Of a stretch of DNA of 64,000 nucleotides, positions 8,436 through 16,327 are shown in pieces. Both the position numbers and the translations under genes were made by a program. Below the pieces are notes generated by a model that saw nothing but the letters and a program-made list of their open reading frames with translations, made no database searches and was not told the origin of the DNA. Every line of letters starts with the position of its first letter. Position 1 is the stretch's first letter. The stretch is from an uncultured bacterium (GTDB lineage: Bacteria > Bacteroidota > Bacteroidia > Bacteroidales > Bacteroidaceae), in assembly GCA_905215575.1 (NCBI GenBank), contig CAJMQV010000002.1, forward strand, positions 1 through 64,000. Direction: 5' to 3'.

Positions 8436-11219
8436 TTAATAAATACCGTCCGCAGCCTGTTTCTTGTTTTCTGCCGTACCGAACATGTCCTTGATCTTAT
8501 CCATACCTTCCAGCGGTGCCGGATTAAATGAGGAACTGTTCATGTATTTTAAGATGGAAACCAGCATCTGTCGTGCCACCGGGCGTTTGTCAAGCGATTT
8601 TTCCAGATCGAAAGTTGCCAGTACCAGTTTTCCTTTACCTACACTTCCTTCATAGAGCGAGGCTAAACGCCGGTTGTTGACAAAGTTGTCCACCATTTCC
8701 ACAATAGGGCTGCCACCCTTCAGACTGTCTACTACCATTGTGGTAGAATTGATATTCAGGTCCCACCATTGCCAGTCGGTATGCATTTCTGTCGGAAAGT
8801 CTGCCAAAGCAGGGTGTTTCGGATCGCAAAGCACTCCCATGGTGCTGGCCTGATTCGGGAAGTGAACGGGACTCCAGAATACAGGAACAAATTTTCCTTC
8901 TATTCCCTGAAGAGTACGCCAGTCGGGATTGAAAAGAACCTTTGCCCCTTGGTCTAACAGAGCCATGGCTTCTTCATAGTTTCTGGTATACTTTACCTCT
9001 CCCCAGTCAGCTTGAATATCTGAAGGATATACCCAAATGTTCCAGCGGTTCTGATATTCTGTGCCTTTCAGAGCGACACTGATCTCCAGTTCTGATGCTT
9101 TTTCTATTTCAGAAAGAGGGAATTCAATCTTGCCGATACGGCCATTATGCCCGATGGTCAGACTGTTTGCACGGATTTGTCCCGTTGACAGAATCTGTTT
9201 GCCGGACTTTACTTTCCAGATCAGAGTTTGACCGGTCAGCTCTTCGGCGCTGTAATTACAGATCTCTACGTCTGCTGTAAATGTTTCGTTGTTCGTATAT
9301 ACAGCTTTCGGAAATCGTAATAAGGGGACTATTGGAGAACAGAATTCACGGAACTCTTTGCCGCTGATGATACCTTTGCTCTCCCAGAAAGCATTGAGCA
9401 GTCCTACCAGTGCTGTTCCCTGGCCCGGAAAATCATGCAGGTCGAGCAGTTGGAATCCGCTGTTGCCGGGTGTCTTAAGCGCTCTTTCTATTTCTTCCTT
9501 ATAAAGAATTGCGGCTAAATTGCCCGATGCCTCCAGATAATCTTTGGCTTTATGGATCAGACCTTTCTTTTCCAGGTCAGCTTTTACCGCCATGAAGTTT
9601 AAAGGAATCAGTGTTCCCTTGTATTTGGATATTTCGCTTAAATCCGGATATACCGAATACTGGCCTACCTCGTGTGTGATGAGCGGTACGTTCATACCTT
9701 CGATGGCCTGACGGAAATCCTTGTCAAAGGATGGCTTTTCCTGATTAAAGACTCCTTGGCCCCGCACCCATCCTTTTTTGGTCCATTGGGTGATGAAAAA
9801 GTCGTCATCAGGCTCCGGCCAGTCTCCATGTCCTCCTTCGAAAGTAAATGAAGTCGTTGTATAGAGATGTCTGTCATCAGCCTTTTTCATTTCTCTTATC
9901 ATGTTTCCCATGACGTTGAAATCGTACTGAAGTTCATTGCCCAAGGACCAGAAGCAGAATGAAGGATGATCACCATATTCTTTACTGATACGCTTGGCTT
10001 CAGAACGCAGGAATTCTATGGTCGGAGCGTCTTTACCTAAAGTGACACTCCATACTGGAAGTTCGACCTGCAGATAGAATCCCATTTCATCGGCCGCGTT
10101 GAACGCCGCTTCCGGAGGGCACCAGGAATGAAAACGAAGATGATTCATGCCATATTCACGAGCAGCGGAAAAAAGTTTTTTCCAAGACTTCTCATCTGTT
10201 GGAGGTGTTCCGGTCATAGGAAATATACAGCATTCCAGAGTTCCGCGCAGAAACATCGGTTTTCCGTTAAGCAGAAGTCTGTTTCCCTGGCTTTCAAGAT
10301 GACGCAGTCCGAATGTCTTTATTTCCTCAGACGACATGTCTTCACTGCTTATTTCGGCTGAGGCCTTATATAGATAAGGATTGAATTCATTCCAGAGTGG
10401 AGCGTCTTTGCCCAGATTGAAGGACAGTTCCATGGTGGAGAGTCCCGGTTGGGCATTTAGAGTCTTCTTAGCAGAAGCATATTGTTTCTTGTCTTTTTTT
10501 CCGGTAATATCTATATGAACCGTAACAGGAGAAGTCCGGTCCGTTGTATTTTGTACGGTTACTACAGCTTTGACCGAATGAGTCCGTGCATCAGGGTATA
10601 ACTGGAAGTTGTCAATTCGGATCTGGTCTGCAGCCTTAATGAACATATCTCCTAAAATGCCGTTCCATTTTACCTGGGTTGCATCGGTGTATGCGTGAGC
10701 CAGTTCGCCTGCTGAAATGTCATAACGCTTCCGGTTGTCTACGCGTACGGTAAGAATATGTTTCTTTCCGCTTTTAAGATAAGGAGTAAGATTGTATTCG
10801 TGAGGTGTAGTCAGACTCTCTTCATGTCCGTTTACCTTAATTCCGTCAATCCATACTTGAGTATCCCACAATACACGTTCCAGATGTAAGATATAATCTT
10901 TTCCGTTCCAGTCAGAGGGTATGTTTATTTCCTTGGAATACCATGCCGGCCCTATATAACTGTATGCTCTTGTCAGGTGTAAGAGCTGAGGTTTTTCCAG
11001 AGCTGGCTTTAAAGTGCATTTATTACCTAACTTGGCATCATCGGTCGTACCCGGAAGATGGATAAAAGACTTATACAGCTTTCCTCCCCAGGATTCTTTG
11101 ATACCGACATTGGCGCTGTCAAGGCTCACGGTCCATTTTCCTGCGAGATTGATTCTCTCATCAGGTTTGCCTGTTACGGATATACCCAGTAAAAGCAAGG
11201 TTAATAACACATTCCTCAT
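8436..11219 (-). CDS. Secreted glycoside hydrolase family 2 enzyme
   Basis: Exo-glycosidase of family GH2 (beta-galactosidase/beta-mannosidase/beta-glucuronidase superfamily), 927 residues. A signal peptide (MRNVLLTLLLLGISVTG) without a lipobox cysteine suggests a soluble periplasmic enzyme. Domain order: jelly-roll sugar-binding domain (about 20-195), immunoglobulin-like domain (about 200-305), TIM barrel (about 310-620), then C-terminal beta domains. In the barrel, SLGNE near residue 427 supplies the acid/base Glu and THEVGQ near 517 the nucleophile Glu. Specificity is not decidable from these motifs. First gene of the operon with the MFS and DUF5107 genes. There is no SusC/SusD, sigma factor or sensor beside it, unlike a classic polysaccharide utilisation locus, so the substrate is likely small. 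Upstream lies an 841-bp gap. Confidence 0.92.
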   Translation of the reverse strand: MRNVLLTLLLLGISVTGKPDERINLAGKWTVSLDSANVGIKESWGGKLYKSFIHLPGTTDDAKLGNKCTLKPALEKPQLLHLTRAYSYIGPAWYSKEINIPSDWNGKDYILHLERVLWDTQVWIDGIKVNGHEESLTTPHEYNLTPYLKSGKKHILTVRVDNRKRYDISAGELAHAYTDATQVKWNGILGDMFIKAADQIRIDNFQLYPDARTHSVKAVVTVQNTTDRTSPVTVHIDITGKKDKKQYASAKKTLNAQPGLSTMELSFNLGKDAPLWNEFNPYLYKASAEISSEDMSSEEIKTFGLRHLESQGNRLLLNGKPMFLRGTLECCIFPMTGTPPTDEKSWKKLFSAAREYGMNHLRFHSWCPPEAAFNAADEMGFYLQVELPVWSVTLGKDAPTIEFLRSEAKRISKEYGDHPSFCFWSLGNELQYDFNVMGNMIREMKKADDRHLYTTTSFTFEGGHGDWPEPDDDFFITQWTKKGWVRGQGVFNQEKPSFDKDFRQAIEGMNVPLITHEVGQYSVYPDLSEISKYKGTLIPLNFMAVKADLEKKGLIHKAKDYLEASGNLAAILYKEEIERALKTPGNSGFQLLDLHDFPGQGTALVGLLNAFWESKGIISGKEFREFCSPIVPLLRFPKAVYTNNETFTADVEICNYSAEELTGQTLIWKVKSGKQILSTGQIRANSLTIGHNGRIGKIEFPLSEIEKASELEISVALKGTEYQNRWNIWVYPSDIQADWGEVKYTRNYEEAMALLDQGAKVLFNPDWRTLQGIEGKFVPVFWSPVHFPNQASTMGVLCDPKHPALADFPTEMHTDWQWWDLNINSTTMVVDSLKGGSPIVEMVDNFVNNRRLASLYEGSVGKGKLVLATFDLEKSLDKRPVARQMLVSILKYMNSSSFNPAPLEGMDKIKDMFGTAENKKQAADGIY

Positions 11220-12060
11220 GATACGACTCTAAATGGTTTGTTATTCATTTCTGGTGGCAAAATAACAAAAATGCTCTCTCAGGTAAAATGTAATAAACAA
11301 CTATAATGATGTAGAATTATCTGATGCAACAGATTTTTTGGTACTTTTCGTAATTCCTTCTGTTTCTTGCTTTTGACATTCTGTCATTTTGCTTTTTATA
11401 CTTCTTGAGAATCCGTTTTTTCTGACCTAAAGGACCGGCAGATCGAAAAATAAAGATTCTCAGAAGGAATTTCTTGAAATAAGGGTTTGATTTTTAGATG
11501 TCTATACGGAAAATGAACAAACCTCCGAGCTTTCATTCAGCTGAAAAGAAGGCAAGAAATAAGGGATTATCACCCTTCTTTGAAAGCGTCCCGATGTTTT
11601 TGAAGACTTACCGTGGTGCTTTTTTGCAACTGCCGTGGTGTTTTCTGATGCTCACCGCATCTTCATGCTTTGAGGTTTGCGTCCTTCTTTTGCATAAATG
11701 CTGCATATATACTGTTTTTATGCATGTTTATTGTGTATATATATGCAAAAATCTCTATAGAATGATATGATGGTTTAGAAGGTCTGTTTCGTGAAAATGA
11801 TTCTTATCAAGCAAATGGAAACTGAAAGCTTTGTATGGTTTCCATTTTGTTATGGTCAGTCCTGTACCTTAAATCAGCCTCTTTTCAGATTAAAATAAGG
11901 CGTATATTCTCTTTTTAGGTATACTTTAGTATACTTTTCCTCAAAAACTGCCCTCAATTTTTTGGGGTGTCCTATGAATTGTTTACATTTAGGAGCATCA
12001 TTTGTATGAAAGCGAGCAACTTATGTTGTTTGCCATGTTTCATCTTTAAAAGATACAGCC
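11220..12060. other. 841-bp gap between divergent genes
   Basis: No convincing gene. It must hold the divergent promoters of the GH2 operon and the secreted-protein gene at 12061. Near the GH2 start the minus strand reads GTTATTTTGCC, one base short of a TAnnTTTG element. Also present are the degenerate repeats described separately; an AT-rich dyad at about 11703-11746 (GCATATATAC / GTATATATATGC); a 10-bp perfect hairpin, AAATGGAAAC (11813-11822) with GTTTCCATTT (11838-11847) followed by TG; and a GTATAC repeat pair near 11918-11934. An open frame at 11498-11770 has poor composition and no homology I recognise. Confidence 0.5.
11591..11676. repeat. Degenerate tandem repeat, about 22-bp unit
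   Basis: Units start at 11591, 11611, 11633 and 11655. The two central ones are clearest: both begin CCGTGGTG followed by a T-rich segment. The outer ones begin CCGATGTTTT and CCGCATCTTC and are more diverged. A 22-bp period is not a multiple of three, so the repeat is not a coding one. Confidence 0.45.
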
Positions 12061-12681
12061 ATGAAGAAAACAAGTCTGATGCTGCTTTTGCTTGCCGGTA
12101 GTTTCTGTATGCCGGCTGCAGCTGAGAATAAGCAAGATGCCTGCAAGATACTGGATTTAAAGAGAGTTTCTTCTCAACTGAATCTCAATCCACAGTCAAA
12201 AGAAAAACAAATGGCTTTTCTGGAGGCTTTCCCGAATTCATGGGAAGAGTTTATAGCCGTTTACCATCATTATGATCCTTTGACCGGCTCGTATGACCGG
12301 CTGTATCAACAGGCGCCGAAGCATATCGAATCTTTGAAGTCTTTGGATCAGGTGGACGATGCGCGGCTGATACCACATTTGGTGGATCTGACTTACGGCA
12401 GTAGTTGGGATGCTGATGCCCCCAATTACTTGCAGGAAGTATTGCACGAACTGATGACCGGGAAAAAAGACGCTTTCTTTGCGGAACTGTCTAAAAGAAG
12501 CAAGGCGGCACAGTTTGACTTCTGGGCCTTTTATTGGTCAAGCCCGGCAAAGAAAACAGATTCTCCTTATGCAAAAGAAAAGAAAGCACTTGAGTCTGCC
12601 ATGAAAGACAAGTATCCGCAGATCGTGCGTGCCCTATCGCTGGCCTATGAATATTATTATGGGGAGGCCATGCCTCTTTAA
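12061..12681 (+). CDS. Secreted protein of unknown function
   Basis: A 206-residue protein that I do not recognise. The N-terminus (MKKTSLMLLLLAGSFCMPAAAENK) is a classical signal peptide with an AAA-type cleavage site, so it is periplasmic or exported. The mature part is mostly helical and rich in aromatic residues, with PNSWEEFIAVYHHYDPL near 58-75 and ending AYEYYYGEAMPL. There are no cysteine pairs or catalytic motifs I can name. It is followed by a good terminator (12701-12744), so it is probably monocistronic. A second secreted unknown protein lies next downstream. The product may be a small envelope-stress or housekeeping protein, but that is a guess. Confidence 0.8.
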   Translation: MKKTSLMLLLLAGSFCMPAAAENKQDACKILDLKRVSSQLNLNPQSKEKQMAFLEAFPNSWEEFIAVYHHYDPLTGSYDRLYQQAPKHIESLKSLDQVDDARLIPHLVDLTYGSSWDADAPNYLQEVLHELMTGKKDAFFAELSKRSKAAQFDFWAFYWSSPAKKTDSPYAKEKKALESAMKDKYPQIVRALSLAYEYYYGEAMPL

Positions 12682-12700
12682 AGGATATATGTTTTTTGAA

Positions 12701-12744
12701 GCAACTCCGAAAGCCTTTTGAAGTTCTTTCGGGGTTGCTTTTAC
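12701..12744 (+). terminator. Intrinsic terminator
   Basis: GCAACTCCGAAAG (12701-12713) pairs with CTTTCGGGGTTGC (12726-12738) with one G-U pair, then TTTTACTTTTT. It terminates the gene at 12061 and argues against the upstream start option for the next gene. Confidence 0.85.
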
Positions 12745-12764
12745 TTTTTATTTTGCGCAACATA

Positions 12765-14342
12765 ATGAAAAAGACAGTTCTTTTATTTGGGTTACTGAAT
12801 TTTATACCGGCTTTGAGTAGTATCACTTTGGGAAATCCAAAACTTTCCAAAGACACTTTGTTCTTTCAGAACGATACGATTTCCCAGACTCTGATTTGGG
12901 AGAAAGTAAATGATTTGAAAATATCATTCTGGTTGTCTTCAAAAGACGCGCACCAGCAGAAAGCGTGTATCTTTCAAGGAGAAGCGGAGCGGCCGGATAG
13001 TTGGGATTTTGGTGATGAAATTGATATGGATGCGGATGGAAGCATTTATCCGGCTTCAGAATATTGGTATCACGGAAAAGATGTGGAGTTTTCCGTAAGA
13101 ATCAGCCATGATCTTCAGAAAGCACGGATCTATTCCTTGAAAAACCCCTCCTTGCCGTTTATCTATACCTTGCGCAAGAAGTCTGCGCCGGCTTGTCCTC
13201 CTGTTTCGGCCTTAACGCTCTACGAATCCGTCCGAAACGTAGCCTATCAGCATTACAAATCCGGCTTTGAACCGTGGAAAGGCAAGGAATTTTCCTTAGA
13301 TCTGTTTGGCCAGGGCGGAATTAATGAGAAGAATGTAGCAAGCGGTTTCGATACGCTGTTTTTACCCAAGATGATCGATGAGGATTACGAAGGTGCCACT
13401 ATCGTGCACCTGAAAGGTTCAGTCATTCCTTACAAGAATCTGGATGTGGCCTTTTTCCGTATAGATTGTGAACTGAACCACAAGGGCTGGAATTTTACGG
13501 ACTACGTGATGGCCACTTATACTCCAACCGGTTTCCCATTGGATTATCGGGTATTGGGACGCAAAGGCGTCGTCCCTTATATGGGTGGTGTATCTGATTT
13601 CCGCATGAAAGGCAACTTAGACAGTATGGTCTTTGTGTCCGATCAGGCTTCTTGTCTGAATGAACAGCAGTTGGCCGACTTTGGAAACCAGGATTTTGAA
13701 GTGCGCCGTATGCGTTATGAGATCCGTGGCGACGGCCGGATTACCGGCGTACAGACTCAGAAAGCCTGGAAGGAAATAAAGGAACGCGATGCGGAGGACG
13801 TTTCTGTTTCCTTTGCTGATTATCTGTCTCTGTTCCGTCCTTTCGGTGACCGGGACGATGTGAAGAATCTGTTTTCTTTAGAGGGCCGGAAGAAAGCGAC
13901 TGTGGCAGGAGGCGGACCTTCTTCGGCCTCGGAGGAGCCGTTGAGTGTGGGTTACGTCCGTCGCTTCATTCCCGACGGAATAGACCCGACCTGTGAGAAA
14001 AGGACCATTGGGTGGTATCCATTATATACTTTCCGTGCCGGTAAATATGTGGTTTGCTCCCTGTACAAGTTCGGTGACGTACCGAAATCTTATAATTATC
14101 CGAATCGGGAAGGTCTTCTGGTGGTCTATACTCCCGAAGGTAAGATTGTAGATGCCTGTCCTTTGGCACGTGAAGGAGATTTATGGTCGTATTATATTCC
14201 CCAAGGTACCGTCCGTCCTTTCTGTCTGCAAGTACGTCAGGATTTTCGTACCGTTCTAGAAAGTTCATATAATAGCGTGTGGAGTGAATATACCTTGGGT
14301 CAGGACGGACACATTCAGGTTCGTCTGATTCGGGCAGATTAG
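12765..14342 (+). CDS. Secreted protein of unknown function, 525 aa
   Basis: I do not recognise this family. From the ATG at 12765 the product begins MKKTVLLFGLLNFIPALSS, a signal peptide; the frame is open further upstream, to 12696, but that part overlaps the terminator of the previous gene, so I reject it. No lipobox, transmembrane helix or known catalytic motif is seen in the mature chain. It alternates beta-rich and acidic stretches (for example GDEIDMDADGSIYPASEYW near residue 80-100). A Gly/Ala/Ser-rich segment, VAGGGPSSASEE (about 380-395), looks like a linker between two domains. Only two or three cysteines are present. A terminator follows, so the gene is probably transcribed alone. 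Confidence 0.78.
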   Translation: MKKTVLLFGLLNFIPALSSITLGNPKLSKDTLFFQNDTISQTLIWEKVNDLKISFWLSSKDAHQQKACIFQGEAERPDSWDFGDEIDMDADGSIYPASEYWYHGKDVEFSVRISHDLQKARIYSLKNPSLPFIYTLRKKSAPACPPVSALTLYESVRNVAYQHYKSGFEPWKGKEFSLDLFGQGGINEKNVASGFDTLFLPKMIDEDYEGATIVHLKGSVIPYKNLDVAFFRIDCELNHKGWNFTDYVMATYTPTGFPLDYRVLGRKGVVPYMGGVSDFRMKGNLDSMVFVSDQASCLNEQQLADFGNQDFEVRRMRYEIRGDGRITGVQTQKAWKEIKERDAEDVSVSFADYLSLFRPFGDRDDVKNLFSLEGRKKATVAGGGPSSASEEPLSVGYVRRFIPDGIDPTCEKRTIGWYPLYTFRAGKYVVCSLYKFGDVPKSYNYPNREGLLVVYTPEGKIVDACPLAREGDLWSYYIPQGTVRPFCLQVRQDFRTVLESSYNSVWSEYTLGQDGHIQVRLIRAD

Positions 14343-14411
14343 CGGGCGGATTTTTGAAGGTCGAGCTTCTGACCTGAATATGTCTGATGCAAGTTATAAA
14401 CTTATTTTAGA

Positions 14412-14458
14412 GAGTCTGATACATTTCCGAAGAGATGGGACGTGTCAGGCTCTTTTTT
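14412..14458 (+). terminator. Intrinsic terminator
   Basis: GAGTCTGATAC (14412-14422) pairs with GTGTCAGGCTC (14442-14452) using two G-U pairs, followed by six T. It ends the transcript of the secreted 525-aa protein. Confidence 0.85.
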
Positions 14459-14464
14459 GCATTC

Positions 14465-14499
14465 TTTGCCGACGGTACAAAGAAAAAATTGTAACTTTG
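14465..14499 (+). promoter_or_regulatory. Promoter for the PH-domain/dacB pair
   Basis: TTTG at 14465-14468 and TAACTTTG at 14492-14499, spacing 23 bp, slightly longer than usual. The -7 element is exact and sits 30 bp before the ATG at 14529. Confidence 0.6.
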
Positions 14500-14528
14500 T
14501 CTCATAAATTCAAACAGATAAAGTTTTT

Positions 14529-14927
14529 ATGATACGTACTTTTCATGCCAAGATAGATCCGGTCCTGTTGGTCGGATGCCTGTTGCCCAGCACCGTGCTA
14601 GCTGTTGTCTTCTTTTGGATCAAGCAGCCCATTCCGGCACTGGTTTTCCTGGTGCTGATGGTTTTGATTGTAGAACGCCTGATTCACACCTCGTATGTGC
14701 TGACCGATGACGGTGTGCTGTGGATAGACAAGGGTCGTTTTGTTCGCAAAAAGGCCGTGCGTTTGGAAGAGATAGATCGGGTAGAGCTGTTTCAGTTGCG
14801 GTCCTTCTTTCTGATACGTCGCCGCGATGCCGTGATGCTGACACTGAAGGACGGTTCCCAATTGGTAGTCAATCCTTTTCCGGCCGAAGAGTTCTGTCAT
14901 GTCTTACTGAAAAGGATGGGAAAATGA
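14529..14927 (+). CDS. PH-like domain membrane protein
   Basis: Small membrane protein of 132 residues: two hydrophobic helices at about 10-50, then a bacterial PH-like domain (about 53-130) with the pattern YVLTDDGVLWIDKGRFVRKKAVRLEEIDRVE and a C-terminal MLTLKDGSQLVVNP strand. Proteins of this kind are of unknown function, sometimes linked to envelope stability. Its stop overlaps the start of the dacB gene (ATGA at 14924-14927), which suggests translational coupling and perhaps a shared envelope role. The fold assignment rests on pattern and is moderately sure. Confidence 0.78.
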   Translation: MIRTFHAKIDPVLLVGCLLPSTVLAVVFFWIKQPIPALVFLVLMVLIVERLIHTSYVLTDDGVLWIDKGRFVRKKAVRLEEIDRVELFQLRSFFLIRRRDAVMLTLKDGSQLVVNPFPAEEFCHVLLKRMGK

Positions 14928-16135
14928 AACAGCATGTAAACCGATATCTGTTCCGTCTGTTCGGAATGCTGCTGTTGCTTGCCGTCTGTCCGCTTTCGGC
15001 TGTAGCAGCCGATGAGGAAACCGAAGAGCAGGAGTGGCGCGATGAGCTGTGTCAGGAACTGGACCGCCTGTGTGCTTCTCCTTTGTTCGAGACCACCCAG
15101 CTGGGACTGTGCGTTTACGACCTTACGGTCGATACAATGCTGTATACCGTAAATGCCCGCCAGCGCATGCGTCCGGCTTCGACCATGAAACTGCTGACTT
15201 CCATTACCGCCCTGTCGGTGCTGGGAGGTTCGCATACGTTTCAGACCACGTTGTATCACACCGGAGCCGTGAATAACCGGGTGTTGCAAGGCGACCTTTA
15301 TGTAGTGGGAGGATTTGATCCCCGTTTCGGTAAAGATGACTTGTATGCTTTTGCCGAAGAAATCAAACTGATGGGCGTGGATTCCATAGCCGGAACCCTT
15401 TATGCCGATGTCAGTTTCAAGGATACGCTCCGTTGGGGCGAAGGCTGGTGCTGGGACGATGAGGCCGAGCGTCTGACTCCGTTGCTCTATCAGGGCAAAG
15501 ACTGCTTTATGGAACAGTTTGTACGTGCCCTTGGCGAGCAGGGCATTGCGTCGGTTGGTGTGACCGGACAGGCCGTATGTCCGGCTGATGCCTTTTATAT
15601 TACCAAGCGGGCGCATGCCATGGATCAGATTCTGATGCCCATGATGAAGGAAAGCGACAATCTTTATGCTGAATCCATGTTCTACCAGTTGGCGGCCCGG
15701 AGTGGCGTGCCCTATGCTTCTGCCCGTCAGGCGGTAAACTATATCCGTACCTTGATCCGTGAATTGGGTTACGATGCCGACCTGTATCGCATTGCCGACG
15801 GTAGCGGACTTTCCCTGTATACTTATCTCACTCCGGAACTGGAAATTGCTTTTCTACGCTATGCCTATCAGCATAATCCCATCTTTACCCATCTTTATCC
15901 CTCGCTGCCTATAGCCGGCCGCGACGGTACGCTGAAATCACGCATGAAGCGTGGAAAAGCCTATAAGAACGTGCGTGCCAAGACAGGTTCTGTAAGTGCT
16001 GTGGCTTCTTTGGCCGGATATGCGCAGGCTTCGAACGACCACATGCTGGCTTTTTGTATCATCAATCAGGGATTGGTCAAGCTCAAGTCCGGACGTGACT
16101 TTCAGGATGCTGTATGCGAGGCGCTTTGCCGATAA
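14924..16135 (+). CDS. dacB: D-alanyl-D-alanine carboxypeptidase/endopeptidase (PBP4 type, family S13)
   Basis: Periplasmic penicillin-binding protein that trims or cleaves peptidoglycan cross-links. From the ATG at 14924 it has 403 residues with a signal peptide (cleaved near AVAAD, residue 30). The three active-site motifs are in place: STMK (S86-K89), SDN (244-246) and KTG (353-355). The family insertion between motifs 1 and 2 is present. A frame open to 14720 lies inside the preceding gene in another phase and adds an arginine-rich stretch with no signal, so I reject it. Coupled to the PH-domain gene upstream. Confidence 0.95.
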   Translation: MKQHVNRYLFRLFGMLLLLAVCPLSAVAADEETEEQEWRDELCQELDRLCASPLFETTQLGLCVYDLTVDTMLYTVNARQRMRPASTMKLLTSITALSVLGGSHTFQTTLYHTGAVNNRVLQGDLYVVGGFDPRFGKDDLYAFAEEIKLMGVDSIAGTLYADVSFKDTLRWGEGWCWDDEAERLTPLLYQGKDCFMEQFVRALGEQGIASVGVTGQAVCPADAFYITKRAHAMDQILMPMMKESDNLYAESMFYQLAARSGVPYASARQAVNYIRTLIRELGYDADLYRIADGSGLSLYTYLTPELEIAFLRYAYQHNPIFTHLYPSLPIAGRDGTLKSRMKRGKAYKNVRAKTGSVSAVASLAGYAQASNDHMLAFCIINQGLVKLKSGRDFQDAVCEALCR

Positions 16136-16267
16136 AAACAATTCCGCTGTTCTTTTGAGGAAAGAAAAAAGTAGCCTGAGCTGTCTGTTTTTCATTTTCT
16201 ATTTCTTATATTTGTGAAATATAGAACACGGTTCGCCAAAGTCAGATTTTGAAAAAATGGTTGGGAC

Positions 16268-16298
16268 TTGACTTTGCGCTTATCTTTTACTATATTTG
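16268..16298 (+). promoter_or_regulatory. Promoter of the menaquinone operon
   Basis: TTG at 16268-16270 and TATATTTG at 16291-16298, spacing 20 bp, an exact TAnnTTTG element. Transcription would start near 16303, about 25 nt before the first ATG at 16328. Confidence 0.7.
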
Positions 16299-16327
16299 TA
16301 AACGACAACTTTTAAAAAGAATAGGCT

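Noticed and set aside
3617..11219. Classic polysaccharide utilisation locus
   Set aside because: No SusC, SusD, anti-sigma/sigma or hybrid sensor is present in or near the operon, so it does not qualify.
11498..11770. 90-codon plus-strand frame in the long gap
   Set aside because: Cys-rich, spans the 22-bp repeats whose period would shift the frame, and has no recognisable domain or start context.
12696..12764. Upstream start for the 525-aa secreted protein
   Set aside because: Overlaps a perfect terminator hairpin; the internal ATG gives a signal peptide.
14720..14923. Longer N-terminus for DacB
   Set aside because: Lies in the preceding gene in a different phase; the ATG at 14924 gives a signal peptide.
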